Source of the DNA: Serpentinicella sp031432315
GTDB lineage: Bacteria > Bacillota > Clostridia > Peptostreptococcales > Natronincolaceae
DNA: 64,000 nucleotides
Direction of reading: 5' to 3'
NCBI RefSeq assembly: GCF_031432315.1
Contig: NZ_JAVKGO010000012.1
Coordinates: 1 to 64,000 of the forward strand
Each line of letters starts with the position of its first letter. Position 1 is the first letter of the stretch. Made by a program: the position numbers and the translations under genes. Below are positions 45,625 through 54,609 of this stretch, piece by piece. The notes below the pieces were generated by a model. It saw only the letters and a list, made by a program, of their open reading frames with translations, was not told the origin of the DNA and did no database searches.

Positions 45625-46926
45625 TTATATTGTTTTTCTGATCATCTCTATCAATTCTGTATTTTTCTTACTCTTCATAAGCATATTGATAATTTTCTCC
45701 GTTATCTCTTGTACAGGGAAGTTACCTAGTGCTCTACGAATATTAAGTACCGCTTCCATTTCTGTCTGACTCAATAATAACTCTTCTCTTCTAGTACCAG
45801 ATTTATTAATATCTACTGCTGGGAATATTCTCTTTTCAGATAGCTTTCTATCTAAATGTAGTTCCATATTTCCAGTACCTTTAAACTCCTCAAAGATAAC
45901 ATCATCCATACGACTGCCTGTTTCCACAAGAGCTGTGGCAATTATGGTCAAGCTACCACCCTCTTCTAGGTTACGGGCTGCACCGAAAAATCGTTTAGGC
46001 TTATGCAGTGCTGCTGGGTCTAATCCCCCAGATAATGTTCGTCCTGAAGTCGGGATCGTAAGGTTGTACGCCCTTGCTAGCCTAGTAATAGAATCCAATA
46101 AAATAAATACATCTTTACCATGTTCCACTAACCTTTGTGCTCGATTTAAAACCATTTCAGCTACTTTAATATGGTGACTTGGCAACTCATCAAAGGTAGA
46201 GTAAATCACTTCTCCATTAATGGACCTTTGCATATCTGTAACTTCTTCTGGTCTTTCGTCAATCAATAACACTAAAATTTCTACATCGGGATAATTTTCT
46301 GCTACACTGTTTGCAATCTTCTTCATTAAAATTGTTTTACCAGCTTTCGGTGGCGCAACAATAACACCCCTTTGCCCTTTTCCGATTGGTGCAATTAAGT
46401 CAATCAATCGGGGAGCTAAGTCGGTAGCACTTTTTTCTAAATTAATTCTTTCCTTGGGATATATCGGGGTAAGGTCTTCAAAGTTTGGTCTGCGAATGGC
46501 GGATTCTGGACTTTGATCATTGATTTTCTTTACATAAAGAAGAGCTTTAAATTTTTCACCACTTTTTGGTGGACGTGTAATCCCTGTTATTTTATCACCG
46601 GTACGCATATTAAACTTGCGAATTTGTGAAGGCGAAATATAAATATCATTTTCGCTGGATAGATAATTTTGTCGCCTTAGAAAACCATATCCATCTTGAT
46701 GGATTTCCAATATCCCTTCAACAATCTCTACTTCCCCACTTTGAGGCAACTCATCTGTCAATCGTTGAGGTAATACCTGCTTCTGTTGGTTCATTTTTTT
46801 ATCCTCCTGGGAAATCTGTTCAATGAGTTCAGCTTTTTTGTACCGACCAATGTTCTTGATCCCCATCTCTTTTGCGATGTCCCTTATTTCTTGTAGCTTT
46901 TTACTTTCAATATCGGTTAAATCCAA
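45625..46926 (-). CDS. rho: Transcription termination factor Rho
   Basis: 433 residues. N-terminal Rho_N helix bundle (1-45), cold-shock-like RNA-binding domain (about 60-125) and RecA-like ATPase with P-loop PPKAGKT near 183-189. R-loop and Q-loop region GGLDPAALHKPKRFFG is conserved. The start is TTG at 46926 with GGGGGTG 6 bp upstream. A 13-bp hairpin lies between glpX and rho. Confidence 0.97.
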   Translation of the reverse strand: MDLTDIESKKLQEIRDIAKEMGIKNIGRYKKAELIEQISQEDKKMNQQKQVLPQRLTDELPQSGEVEIVEGILEIHQDGYGFLRRQNYLSSENDIYISPSQIRKFNMRTGDKITGITRPPKSGEKFKALLYVKKINDQSPESAIRRPNFEDLTPIYPKERINLEKSATDLAPRLIDLIAPIGKGQRGVIVAPPKAGKTILMKKIANSVAENYPDVEILVLLIDERPEEVTDMQRSINGEVIYSTFDELPSHHIKVAEMVLNRAQRLVEHGKDVFILLDSITRLARAYNLTIPTSGRTLSGGLDPAALHKPKRFFGAARNLEEGGSLTIIATALVETGSRMDDVIFEEFKGTGNMELHLDRKLSEKRIFPAVDINKSGTRREELLLSQTEMEAVLNIRRALGNFPVQEITEKIINMLMKSKKNTELIEMIRKTI

Positions 46927-46944
46927 ACCAGCACCCCCTGGATT

Positions 46945-46974
46945 TATAAGGACAAAGTAGCCTTTGTCCTTATA
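46945..46974 (-). terminator. Hairpin between glpX and rho
   Basis: Perfect 13-bp inverted repeat TATAAGGACAAAG/CTTTGTCCTTATA (46945-46957, 46962-46974) with 4-base loop. No long T run follows, so it may attenuate rather than end transcription, or be a Rho-independent brake just ahead of rho itself. Confidence 0.55.
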
Positions 46975-46983
46975 TTATTTAAA

Positions 46984-47952
46984 TTAATATGCATACTCAG
47001 GTTTTTTGTTTAACTTATGAATTGCCTCTATAAATCGAATGGTTCCCGTCTCTGAACGCATCACTAAAGAGTGAGTTCTAGCAGTGCCATTTCCTGTATA
47101 TACAACACCTTTTAATAAATCCCCATCAGAGATTCCTGTAGCAGCAAAGTACGCTTCATCGCCTTTAACTAAGTCGTTCATATATAGGACTTTATTAACA
47201 TCTACTCCCATTTTTATACATCTTTCTCTTTCCTCATCTGTAAATGGCACTAGTTTCCCTTGGAAATCGCCACCCATACACTTCATTGCAGCTGCTGCGA
47301 TTACCCCTTCTGGAGCCCCTCCAATACCAAGCATAATATCAATGCCAGTATGGTCAAAGCATGTTGCTAAAGCAGTTGCTACGTCTCCGTCACTAAATAG
47401 CTTAATTCTAGCTCCAGCCTCTCTACACTCTCTTATTGTTGCTTCATGTCTTGGTCGATCTAATATAGTAACCGTTAAATCATCAATACTTTTACCTAAG
47501 GCCTCTGCAGTTGCTTTTAAGTTTTCAGTAACTGAATGATTTATATGTACTCGTCCTGCTGCTTTTGGTCCAACGGCTATTTTATCCATATACATGTCAG
47601 GTGCATTTAATAAACATCCTCTTGGCGCCATTGCCACTACTGCAATCGCATTAGGTGTTCCTTTAGCTACGGCATTAGTCCCTTCAACTGGGTCTACAGC
47701 GATGTCTACTTTTGTTGATCCTTCACCTTTTGCTCCTACAACTTCGCCAATATAAAGCATAGGTGCTTCGTCCATCTCACCTTCACCAATTACGACAACA
47801 CCCTCTATATCTAAAGTATCGAACATTTTACGCATACCATCAACCCCAGCTTGATCCGCTGCGATTTTATTTCCTCTACCTAAGTGCTTAGCTGCACCCA
47901 AAGAAGCAGTTTCTGTAACCCTTACTAAGTCAATTGCTAAATTACGATCCAA
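46984..47952 (-). CDS. glpX: Class II fructose-1,6-bisphosphatase
   Basis: 322 residues, GlpX type, gluconeogenic. Metal/phosphate motifs GEGEMDEAPMLYIGE, DPVEGTNAVAKG and GGAPEGVIAAAA are intact. TTG start at 47952 behind GAGGAGG (7 bp). Position next to a TalC-type gene and rho matches Bacillus subtilis glpX. Confidence 0.97.
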   Translation of the reverse strand: MDRNLAIDLVRVTETASLGAAKHLGRGNKIAADQAGVDGMRKMFDTLDIEGVVVIGEGEMDEAPMLYIGEVVGAKGEGSTKVDIAVDPVEGTNAVAKGTPNAIAVVAMAPRGCLLNAPDMYMDKIAVGPKAAGRVHINHSVTENLKATAEALGKSIDDLTVTILDRPRHEATIRECREAGARIKLFSDGDVATALATCFDHTGIDIMLGIGGAPEGVIAAAAMKCMGGDFQGKLVPFTDEERERCIKMGVDVNKVLYMNDLVKGDEAYFAATGISDGDLLKGVVYTGNGTARTHSLVMRSETGTIRFIEAIHKLNKKPEYAY

Positions 47953-48023
47953 CCCAATTCCTCCTCATTCTTCATCCTATTGTTTTTTATCTTACTATAG
48001 TATATGCAACTTAGTACAAGGTG

Positions 48024-48668
48024 TCAATGAGCCGAATTCCAATCTTTGAGAAATTTCTCTATGCCTATATCTGTTAGTGGGTGTTTTACACCTTGTTTAA
48101 ATACACTGTATGGAATAGTTGAAATATGGGCACCAGCCTTTGCTGCATCAGTCATGTGAGAAGTGTGACGGATACTAGCGGCAATTATCTTAGTGTTAAT
48201 GCCGTGAATATTAAATATATCAACAATCTCTTCTATTAAATACACCCCATTTTGACCCATATCATCCATCCTACCTAAAAATGGACTAACATATGTTGCG
48301 CCAGCCCTTGCTGCCAGCAAGGCTTGGTTTGCAGAAAACACCAAGGTCACATTTGTTTTAATCCCTAATTCATTAAGCTTAGAGACAGCTTTTAATCCTT
48401 CTTCTGTCATTGGAATTTTAACAACAACATTTTCATGAATGGTGGCTAGTTCCCTGCCTTCCTTGATCATCTCTTCTGCTTCTTGGGCAATTCCTTCCGC
48501 ACTAACAGGACCTTTTACAATTGTAGTAATCTCTTTAATAACCTGTTTCAGATCCCTTCCTTCTTTAGCAATTAAAGAAGGGTTTGTTGTTACTCCTGAT
48601 AAAATTCCCCAGCTTGCAACTTCCCTTATTTCGTCTATATTGGCCGTGTCTATATACAGTTCCATCAT
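48024..48668 (-). CDS. tal: Transaldolase / fructose-6-phosphate aldolase family (TalC type)
   Basis: 214 residues from ATG 48668 (or 213 from 48665, MELYIDTAN). Short transaldolase group; Schiff-base Lys lies in GIKTNVTLVFS, and SGVTTNPSLIAKEG and YVSPFLGRMDD are conserved. Transaldolase and F6P aldolase members cannot be separated by eye. AAAGGAG lies 5 bp before ATG; a GTG at 48674 is too close to it. Confidence 0.94.
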   Translation of the reverse strand: MMELYIDTANIDEIREVASWGILSGVTTNPSLIAKEGRDLKQVIKEITTIVKGPVSAEGIAQEAEEMIKEGRELATIHENVVVKIPMTEEGLKAVSKLNELGIKTNVTLVFSANQALLAARAGATYVSPFLGRMDDMGQNGVYLIEEIVDIFNIHGINTKIIAASIRHTSHMTDAAKAGAHISTIPYSVFKQGVKHPLTDIGIEKFLKDWNSAH

Positions 48669-48881
48669 GCTCACTCCTTTAAATAAATGATTAAAACCTT
48701 TAATGGTTTTCTATATGCTATTTAATACTATTGTATGTATATTCCCAATTTCCTCTTTTTTTACCCATAAAGGATTATTTAATTGGGACTAACTTAGTCA
48801 AATGTTTAATATCACTATATAAAAGTAACTTTATTTTTCAATTAAAGATTTTTTGTTTGTTTCAATTTTGCGATTACTTTA

Positions 48882-48912
48882 TTAAATTGTATAGAATAAC
48901 TATACAATTTAA
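48882..48912. repeat. 13-bp perfect inverted repeat
   Basis: TTAAATTGTATAG / CTATACAATTTAA around AATAA. No T run; might be a regulator site or a weak terminator. Confidence 0.6.
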
Positions 48913-49058
48913 TAACTAAATTTTCTTACTTAAGCTCTATACTAGTTTAATTGTCTCAACCTAAAATGAATGATCGTATATTTATACATCTGTATGGGTT
49001 CAATTTTTTTTATTAAGTAATATTAATTTTTACCAAAAAACAAATTTCGACTTTTTCC

Positions 49059-49087
49059 TTGCAAAATACCCCGGGTACGTTTATAAT
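49059..49087 (+). promoter_or_regulatory. Sigma-A promoter of first NSS transporter
   Basis: TTGCAA (49059-49064), 17-bp spacer containing CCCCGGG, TATAAT (49082-49087). About 100 bp before the start codon. Confidence 0.75.
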
Positions 49088-49195
49088 GAGAACGTCTTTA
49101 ATTTAAATTTTCAAAACATTCAAATTTGTCCGATGTTTCATACTTATTGGATTTTAAATTGTTTTGTAAAAAATATCACCTTAAGGAGGTACATC

Positions 49196-50692
49196 ATGAA
49201 CTTAAACGAAACAAAAAAAAGGGAGCAATGGGGATCTAAACTTGCTTTCATACTAGCGGCTGCTGGTTCAGCTGTTGGTCTAGGAAACATATGGCGTTTC
49301 CCTTATGTAGTTGGCGAAAACGGAGGGGCCGCATTTGTTATTATTTACTTATTTATTATTGCACTAATTGGATATCCAATGATGGTTACAGAAATGACTA
49401 TTGGACAAAAACATCACAAAAATCCTATTGGCGCATTTAAGGCATTAGCACCAAACACACCTTGGTGGATACCAGGAGCACTTGGCGTTATTGCTGCATT
49501 TGTTATCCTTTCCTTCTATTCAGTTGTTGGTGGTTGGTCTTTATCCTACTTCTTTAAAACAATTACTGGTTCATTGGGAACAGGAACAGATTTTGCAGAT
49601 ACTTTTATCGGTCACATTACTAGTGATTGGGGTCCATTGCTATGGCACTTTATATTTATGGGATTAACGTTAGGTATTATCGCTGCCGGAGTTGTTAAAG
49701 GAATTGAAAGAACGGTTAAGGTTTTAATGCCTGCATTATTCGTACTGCTTGTATTACTTGTTTTTAGATCAGTAACACTTGAAGGTGCAGGGGCAGGAAT
49801 CAACTACTACCTAAGCCCTGATTTTAGTCAAATAACTGCACAGTCCATTTTAACAGCAGTAGGACAAGCATTCTTTACTTTAAGTTTAGGTATGGGAGCC
49901 ATGATCACTTATGGTAGTTACTTAAGCGACGAAGAAAATATTAATGACAATGCTGGTTGGGTTTTAGGTCTTGACACAGGTGTTGCATTGCTAGCTGGTT
50001 TAGCTATATTCCCAGCGGTATTTGCTTTAGGTGGCACACCAGATGCTGGAGCAGGTTTAGCATTCATAACACTTCCAGCAGTATTTGCAGAAATGCCTTT
50101 AGGCGCTGTTTTCGGAGGTGCTTTCTTCCTTCTATTATCCGTTGCAGCTGTTACTTCCGCGATCTCATTACTTGAAGTTGTTGTTTCTTGGGTAATTGAC
50201 GAAAAGGGCTGGTCAAGAAGAAAAGCATCATTAGTAATAGGAACACTTATATTTTTACTTGGAGTACCAGCCAGTCTTTCAAATGGTAGATGGGCAGACT
50301 TTACAATGCTTGGATTTAACTTCTTTGACTTTTTAGACTTCTTCCAAGAAGCAATTCTATTACCTTTAGCAGGTCTGTTAACAGCAATATTTGCAGGTTA
50401 TGTATGGACAGCTAAAAGAACAAGAGAAGCAGCAAATAAAAATAAATCAAATATTGTACTTGGAAAATGGTTTGATATATTAATAAAATACGTATCCCCA
50501 ATTGCAATTGCAGTTGTTATGATTGCTGGATTAGTTGATATCTTTAAGGATAGCGTAGACTTCGTACCAGTGATTACATTGGGAAATGTACTTACTATTG
50601 TCTTTATGGTTGTTGTACTAGTTATACATGGCATTTCAAAACATGAGAAAAAACAACAGACTTCGGAGTTAGAAGAAGCAGATAACGTTTAG
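49196..50692 (+). CDS. Sodium-dependent NSS-family transporter, copy 1
   Basis: 498 residues, about twelve membrane helices, neurotransmitter:sodium symporter (LeuT-fold) family. Helix 1 reads GSAVGLGNIWRFPYVVGENG, which holds backbone and side-chain sodium ligands. The unwound helix 6 region AFFTLSLGMGAMITYGSYL is conserved. It probably imports an amino acid with sodium. ATG 49196 follows AAGGAGG; a frame extension upstream to 49133 has no ribosome site. A close paralogue follows. Confidence 0.94.
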   Translation: MNLNETKKREQWGSKLAFILAAAGSAVGLGNIWRFPYVVGENGGAAFVIIYLFIIALIGYPMMVTEMTIGQKHHKNPIGAFKALAPNTPWWIPGALGVIAAFVILSFYSVVGGWSLSYFFKTITGSLGTGTDFADTFIGHITSDWGPLLWHFIFMGLTLGIIAAGVVKGIERTVKVLMPALFVLLVLLVFRSVTLEGAGAGINYYLSPDFSQITAQSILTAVGQAFFTLSLGMGAMITYGSYLSDEENINDNAGWVLGLDTGVALLAGLAIFPAVFALGGTPDAGAGLAFITLPAVFAEMPLGAVFGGAFFLLLSVAAVTSAISLLEVVVSWVIDEKGWSRRKASLVIGTLIFLLGVPASLSNGRWADFTMLGFNFFDFLDFFQEAILLPLAGLLTAIFAGYVWTAKRTREAANKNKSNIVLGKWFDILIKYVSPIAIAVVMIAGLVDIFKDSVDFVPVITLGNVLTIVFMVVVLVIHGISKHEKKQQTSELEEADNV

Positions 50693-50702
50693 AATATGTT
50701 TT

Positions 50703-50738
50703 TAAGGGTGTGCTTCCATGCACACCCTTATTTTTTTT
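50703..50738 (+). terminator. Terminator of first NSS gene
   Basis: Stem TAAGGGTGTGC (50703-50713) / GCACACCCTTA (50720-50730), then eight T. Confidence 0.93.
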
Positions 50739-50951
50739 AACCTTCAATACATAAATTTGTATCATATTTAAAATAAACTAGGAATATTTATAACAATAAT
50801 CTTTACGGAAATGGCATAAAGGTGTAAGACAATTAACTAAAAAATAATTGATGTAAATTAATACAATTTAAAATCAATCTTCTATTTTATTTGATTTTTT
50901 CAATCCCATCTAGAAAAAATGACAAAATACGACTTTTGTAAAAAAATTATC

Positions 50952-50980
50952 TTGCATAATAATCATTATCCGTATATAAT
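50952..50980 (+). promoter_or_regulatory. Sigma-A promoter of second NSS transporter
   Basis: TTGCAT (50952-50957), 17 bp, TATAAT (50975-50980). A CGACTTTT box lies upstream, as before the copy 1 promoter. Confidence 0.72.
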
Positions 50981-51121
50981 ATTTAAGTATATAAAAATAT
51001 ATATTGAATTTTCTAAAAATTCACATTTATGTGGCTATTTTGTTTTACTTAAAAATATACTTTAAATATATTTTTATCCTATTCAATTTAGTTTGCAAAA
51101 ATTAAAAAGGAGGTACATTGT

Positions 51122-52615
51122 ATGAACTTGAATGAAACAAAGCAAAGAGAACAGTGGGGTTCTAAAATTGCTTTCATTCTAGCTGCTGCTGGTTCAGCCG
51201 TTGGACTTGGAAACATTTGGAGATTCCCATACGTCGTAGGAGAGAATGGTGGGGCTGCTTTTGTAATTATTTATTTATTTATAATCGCTCTTATTGGTTA
51301 TCCTATGATGGTTACTGAAATGACCCTTGGTCAAAAAACACATAAGAATGCAATTGGTGCATTTAAACAGTTAGCTCCAAAAACACCTTGGTGGATTGCA
51401 GGATCCCTTGGTGTTATCGCAGGATTTGTTATTCTTTCTTTCTACTCCGTTGTTGGAGGTTGGTCATTATCTTACTTCTTTAAAACAGTAACCGGAGGAC
51501 TAGGCGCAGGTACAGATTTTGCTGACACTTTTGTTGGTCATATTAGCAGCGACTGGTCACCACTATTATGGCACTTTGCATTTATGGCTATTACCTTAGG
51601 AATTATTGGCGCTGGTGTTGTAAAAGGTATTGAAAGAACAGTTAAGGTTTTAATGCCAGCTTTATTTGTTTTACTTGTACTACTTGTTTTCAGATCTGTA
51701 ACACTAGAAGGCGCTGGAGAAGGTATTGCATATTACCTAAACCCTGACTTTAGTCAAATAACTGCTCAATCCTTACTAAGTGCTGTTGGGCAAGCGTTCT
51801 TTACCCTTAGTTTAGGTATGGGATGTATGATCACATATGGAAGTTACTTAAGTGACAAAGAAAACATCAATGACAACGCTGGATGGGTTGTTGGTTTAGA
51901 TACAGGTGTTGCTATCATTGCAGGTTTAGCTATTTTCCCAGCAGTTTTTGCTTTAGGATTTGAAGCAGATGCTGGTGCTGGATTAGCATTTATTACACTA
52001 CCAGCAGTATTTGCAGAAATGCCTTTAGGTCTTTTATTTGGTGGTGCATTTTTCTTATTACTTTCTGTTGCTGCAGTTACATCCGCGATCTCTTTATTAG
52101 AGGTTGTTGTAGCATGGGTAATCGATGAAAAAGGTTGGTCAAGAAGAAAAGCATCATTAGTAATTGGTTCACTTATCTTTTTACTTGGTATCCCTGCAAG
52201 TCTTTCTAACGGAAGATGGGCTGATTTTTCAATCATCGGCTTTAACTTCTTTGACTTCTTAGACTTTGTTCAAGAAAGTATTTTACTACCATTTGGTGGT
52301 TTATTAACTGCAATATTTGCAGGATATGTTTGGACTGCTAAAAGAACAAGAGAAGAAGCAAACAGAAACAAATCTGCTATTGTTCTAGGTACGTGGTTTG
52401 ACGTATTCATTAAATACGTAGTACCAGTTGCTATCGCAGTTGTTATGGTTGCAGGTTTAGTTGATACATTTAAAGATCAAGTAGCTTTCGCACCTGTTAT
52501 TACTTTAGGTAACGTTCTTACTATCGCTTTCATGGCTATTGTCCTTGTTGTATTTGGATTAGCTAAAAGCGAAAAGAAAACACCAGAACAAGAAGAAAGC
52601 GAAGCTGACGCATAG
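51122..52615 (+). CDS. Sodium-dependent NSS-family transporter, copy 2
   Basis: 497 residues, colinear with copy 1 with only scattered changes, e.g. GMGCMITYG for GMGAMITYG next to the substrate site and LGFEADAG for LGGTPDAG. All sodium-site positions of helix 1 match. Differences near the unwound helix 6 hint at a different substrate range. ATG 51122 behind AAAGGAGG. Own promoter and terminator. Confidence 0.94.
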   Translation: MNLNETKQREQWGSKIAFILAAAGSAVGLGNIWRFPYVVGENGGAAFVIIYLFIIALIGYPMMVTEMTLGQKTHKNAIGAFKQLAPKTPWWIAGSLGVIAGFVILSFYSVVGGWSLSYFFKTVTGGLGAGTDFADTFVGHISSDWSPLLWHFAFMAITLGIIGAGVVKGIERTVKVLMPALFVLLVLLVFRSVTLEGAGEGIAYYLNPDFSQITAQSLLSAVGQAFFTLSLGMGCMITYGSYLSDKENINDNAGWVVGLDTGVAIIAGLAIFPAVFALGFEADAGAGLAFITLPAVFAEMPLGLLFGGAFFLLLSVAAVTSAISLLEVVVAWVIDEKGWSRRKASLVIGSLIFLLGIPASLSNGRWADFSIIGFNFFDFLDFVQESILLPFGGLLTAIFAGYVWTAKRTREEANRNKSAIVLGTWFDVFIKYVVPVAIAVVMVAGLVDTFKDQVAFAPVITLGNVLTIAFMAIVLVVFGLAKSEKKTPEQEESEADA

Positions 52616-52638
52616 GATTTAGAATACAAAAATATATT

Positions 52639-52676
52639 AAAAAGGAGTACCTATATGAAAATAGGTGCTCCTTTTT
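52639..52676 (+). terminator. Terminator of second NSS gene
   Basis: 16-bp stem with one G-T pair (arms 52639-52654, 52661-52676; core AAAGGAG/CTCCTTT), ending in five T. Confidence 0.9.
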
Positions 52677-52699
52677 ATGTATGATGAAACTATTCAATT

Positions 52700-53190
52700 T
52701 AAAGTCAAAACCGAGATGCTTCACCGTAGTTCAGCATGACTTCCCCATTTCCATCATCCTGCTATTCTGAGAATAGCTTCGAATTCATTTGAAGATTTCT
52801 TGTAGAAAGCTTCTCAGAAGTGCAGTACAGAATCTCGCTTTTGACTTTACCTTTCCAACTTTCTACTGTCCAACTTTCCGCCGTTCTGCGAATGAATTCG
52901 CCTCTACCGATTACGATAGTGGATCAATAGTTAAACAATGGTTTAAGTAGAACGATCGTCAAGCAATGGTTAAACAATGGTTGAACAACCGTTTAACTAC
53001 GGTTTAACAATTGTTAAAACTTTTTCCACTTTCCAACTTTCCACCATTCGGCGAATGAATTGGCCTCTACAACTTTTTTAAAAATTAAAATAAACCAAGG
53101 TTCTTCATTATCGTTAATAAGCGATGAAGAACCTTGGTTTTGTCTTTCCACTTTCCAACTTTCCAACTTTCCAACTTTCTACTTTCCAGT
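52700..53190. repeat. Repeat island 6
   Basis: Hairpin module 52704-52740 with stem ATGCT/AGCAT; an expanded hairpin-like stretch 52751-52845 ending AGAATCTCG; 8-bp arrays (AACTTTCC, e.g. 52854-52878, 53031-53045, 53146-53185); palindrome modules at about 52887 and 53048; an 11-bp array 52930-53019 with one 6-bp phase slip. The his terminator sits inside it. No gene in this 598-bp gap. Confidence 0.88.
53092..53140 (-). terminator. his operon terminator
   Basis: Perfect 17-bp hairpin (arms 53092-53108 and 53124-53140; core CCAAGGTTCTTC), followed on the minus strand by ATTTTAATTTTT. About 75 bp after the hisIE stop. Confidence 0.9.
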
Positions 53191-53213
53191 AGCTTTTCCT
53201 TCTTCTATTTACC

Positions 53214-53840
53214 TTACTTTGTTCGCTTAGCTAACTCTTTATAAATTTCTTCTAGTGGTATTTCACGCTCATTTAATAATACAAATAAATGATACATTAA
53301 ATCCGATGCCTCATAAACTAACTCTTCTTTTTCAGGGTTTTTTGCGGCTATAATCACTTCTGCATTTTCTTCCCCTACTTTTTTGAGAATCTTATCAATT
53401 CCTTTTTCAAAAAGATAATTTGTGTAAGACCCTTCTTTTGGGTTTTCTTTTCTATCTTTTATTACGTTGTACACTTTTTCTAAAATCGTTATATCAATAT
53501 TTTTCTCTTCATCTGCCTTCATCAAATCTTTAAAAAAACAATTTTTTTCTCCAGTATGACAGGCAACCCCTACTTGGTCTACCTCAACCAAAAGTGTATC
53601 CCCATCACAGTCATATTTAATGCTTTTGACGTGCTGAAAATGTCCAGATGACTCTCCCTTATTCCAAAGTTGGCCTCGACTTCTACTCCAAAACCATGTT
53701 TTTTTCGTCTCTATGGTTTTTCTTAAGGAAGCTTCATTCATATAAGCCAACATAAGTACTTCTTTTGTCTTTGATTCTTGTACAATCGCTGGTACTAGTC
53801 CATCACGATTAAATTGAATTTCTTCTATTTTTACGTCCAT
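53214..53840 (-). CDS. hisIE: Bifunctional phosphoribosyl-AMP cyclohydrolase / phosphoribosyl-ATP pyrophosphatase
   Basis: 208 residues fusing HisI (about 1-110; WFWSRSRGQLWNKGE and the zinc motif GVACHTGEKNCFF) with HisE (about 115-205; GEENAEVIIAAK). Catalyses steps 2 and 3 of histidine synthesis. Last gene of the operon, 10 bp after hisF. Confidence 0.97.
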   Translation of the reverse strand: MDVKIEEIQFNRDGLVPAIVQESKTKEVLMLAYMNEASLRKTIETKKTWFWSRSRGQLWNKGESSGHFQHVKSIKYDCDGDTLLVEVDQVGVACHTGEKNCFFKDLMKADEEKNIDITILEKVYNVIKDRKENPKEGSYTNYLFEKGIDKILKKVGEENAEVIIAAKNPEKEELVYEASDLMYHLFVLLNEREIPLEEIYKELAKRTK

Positions 53841-53850
53841 TCCCCGGCAC

Positions 53851-54609
53851 CTACTTTCTTATTTCTATATCATTTTCCTTTAAATAATCCTTTAGCTCGT
53901 TAATGCCAATCTCTTTAAAATGAAATAATGAAGCCGCTAAAGCAGCATCTGCTTTTCCTTTTGTAAATGCTTCTAAAAAGTCTTCTTTTTTACCAGCACC
54001 ACCAGAAGCAATGACAGGAATATTAACTGCTTCGCTAATCAATTTTGTAATCTCTAAATCATAACCAGCCTTTGTGCCGTCTCTATCCATACTTGTTAAA
54101 AGAATCTCACCAGCACCTAAATCAGCCACCTTTTTCGCCCAAGATACAGCCTCTAAGCCTGTGTCTTCTCTACCACCTTTCACATATACATGGTAGCTCC
54201 CATCCTCTTGACGCTTTACATCAATAGCAATCACCACTGCTTGGGTACCAAAAAGCTTTGCACAATCCCTAATAATTTCAGGATTACTTACTGCCGCAGA
54301 GTTAATAGAGACTTTGTCTGCACCGGCCTTTAGTACGCGACGAAAATCATCTACACTTCTTATGCCTCCACCAACGGTTAGGGGAATAAATACTTGTTCC
54401 GCTGTTTTTGTAACAACATCCATTATAATATCCCTTTCTTCATTTGAAGCGGTTATATCAAGAAATACTAATTCATCTGCCCCAGCTTCATTATAGGCCT
54501 TAGCAATCTCTACAGGATCCCCAGCATCCACCAGGTTTACAAAATTTACACCTTTTACAACCCGTCCTTTGTTTACATCTAAACATGGAATAATTCTTTT
54601 CGTTAGCAC
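53851..54609 (-). CDS. hisF: Imidazole glycerol phosphate synthase, HisF
   Basis: 252-residue (beta/alpha)8 cyclase with catalytic Asp11 (CLDVNKG) and Asp130 (VIAID). Uses ammonia from HisH to form IGP and AICAR. Start codon abuts the hisA stop. Confidence 0.98.
   Translation of the reverse strand: MLTKRIIPCLDVNKGRVVKGVNFVNLVDAGDPVEIAKAYNEAGADELVFLDITASNEERDIIMDVVTKTAEQVFIPLTVGGGIRSVDDFRRVLKAGADKVSINSAAVSNPEIIRDCAKLFGTQAVVIAIDVKRQEDGSYHVYVKGGREDTGLEAVSWAKKVADLGAGEILLTSMDRDGTKAGYDLEITKLISEAVNIPVIASGGAGKKEDFLEAFTKGKADAALAASLFHFKEIGINELKDYLKENDIEIRK

Larger units (their letters stand above)
48675..49195. other. Divergent intergenic region, tal / NSS transporter
   Basis: 521 AT-rich bases between divergent genes. 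Contains an inverted repeat (48882-48912), a consensus promoter for the plus-strand gene (49059-49087) and its 100-base leader. No gene seen. Confidence 0.7.
50693..51121 (+). other. Intergenic region between NSS paralogues
   Basis: 429 bp with the terminator of copy 1, the promoter of copy 2 and a 140-bp AT-rich leader. The two genes are therefore separately transcribed. Confidence 0.7.

Noticed and set aside
49133..49195. N-terminal extension of the first NSS transporter
   Set aside because: No ribosome site; the paralogue begins at the equivalent of ATG 49196, which follows AAGGAGG.
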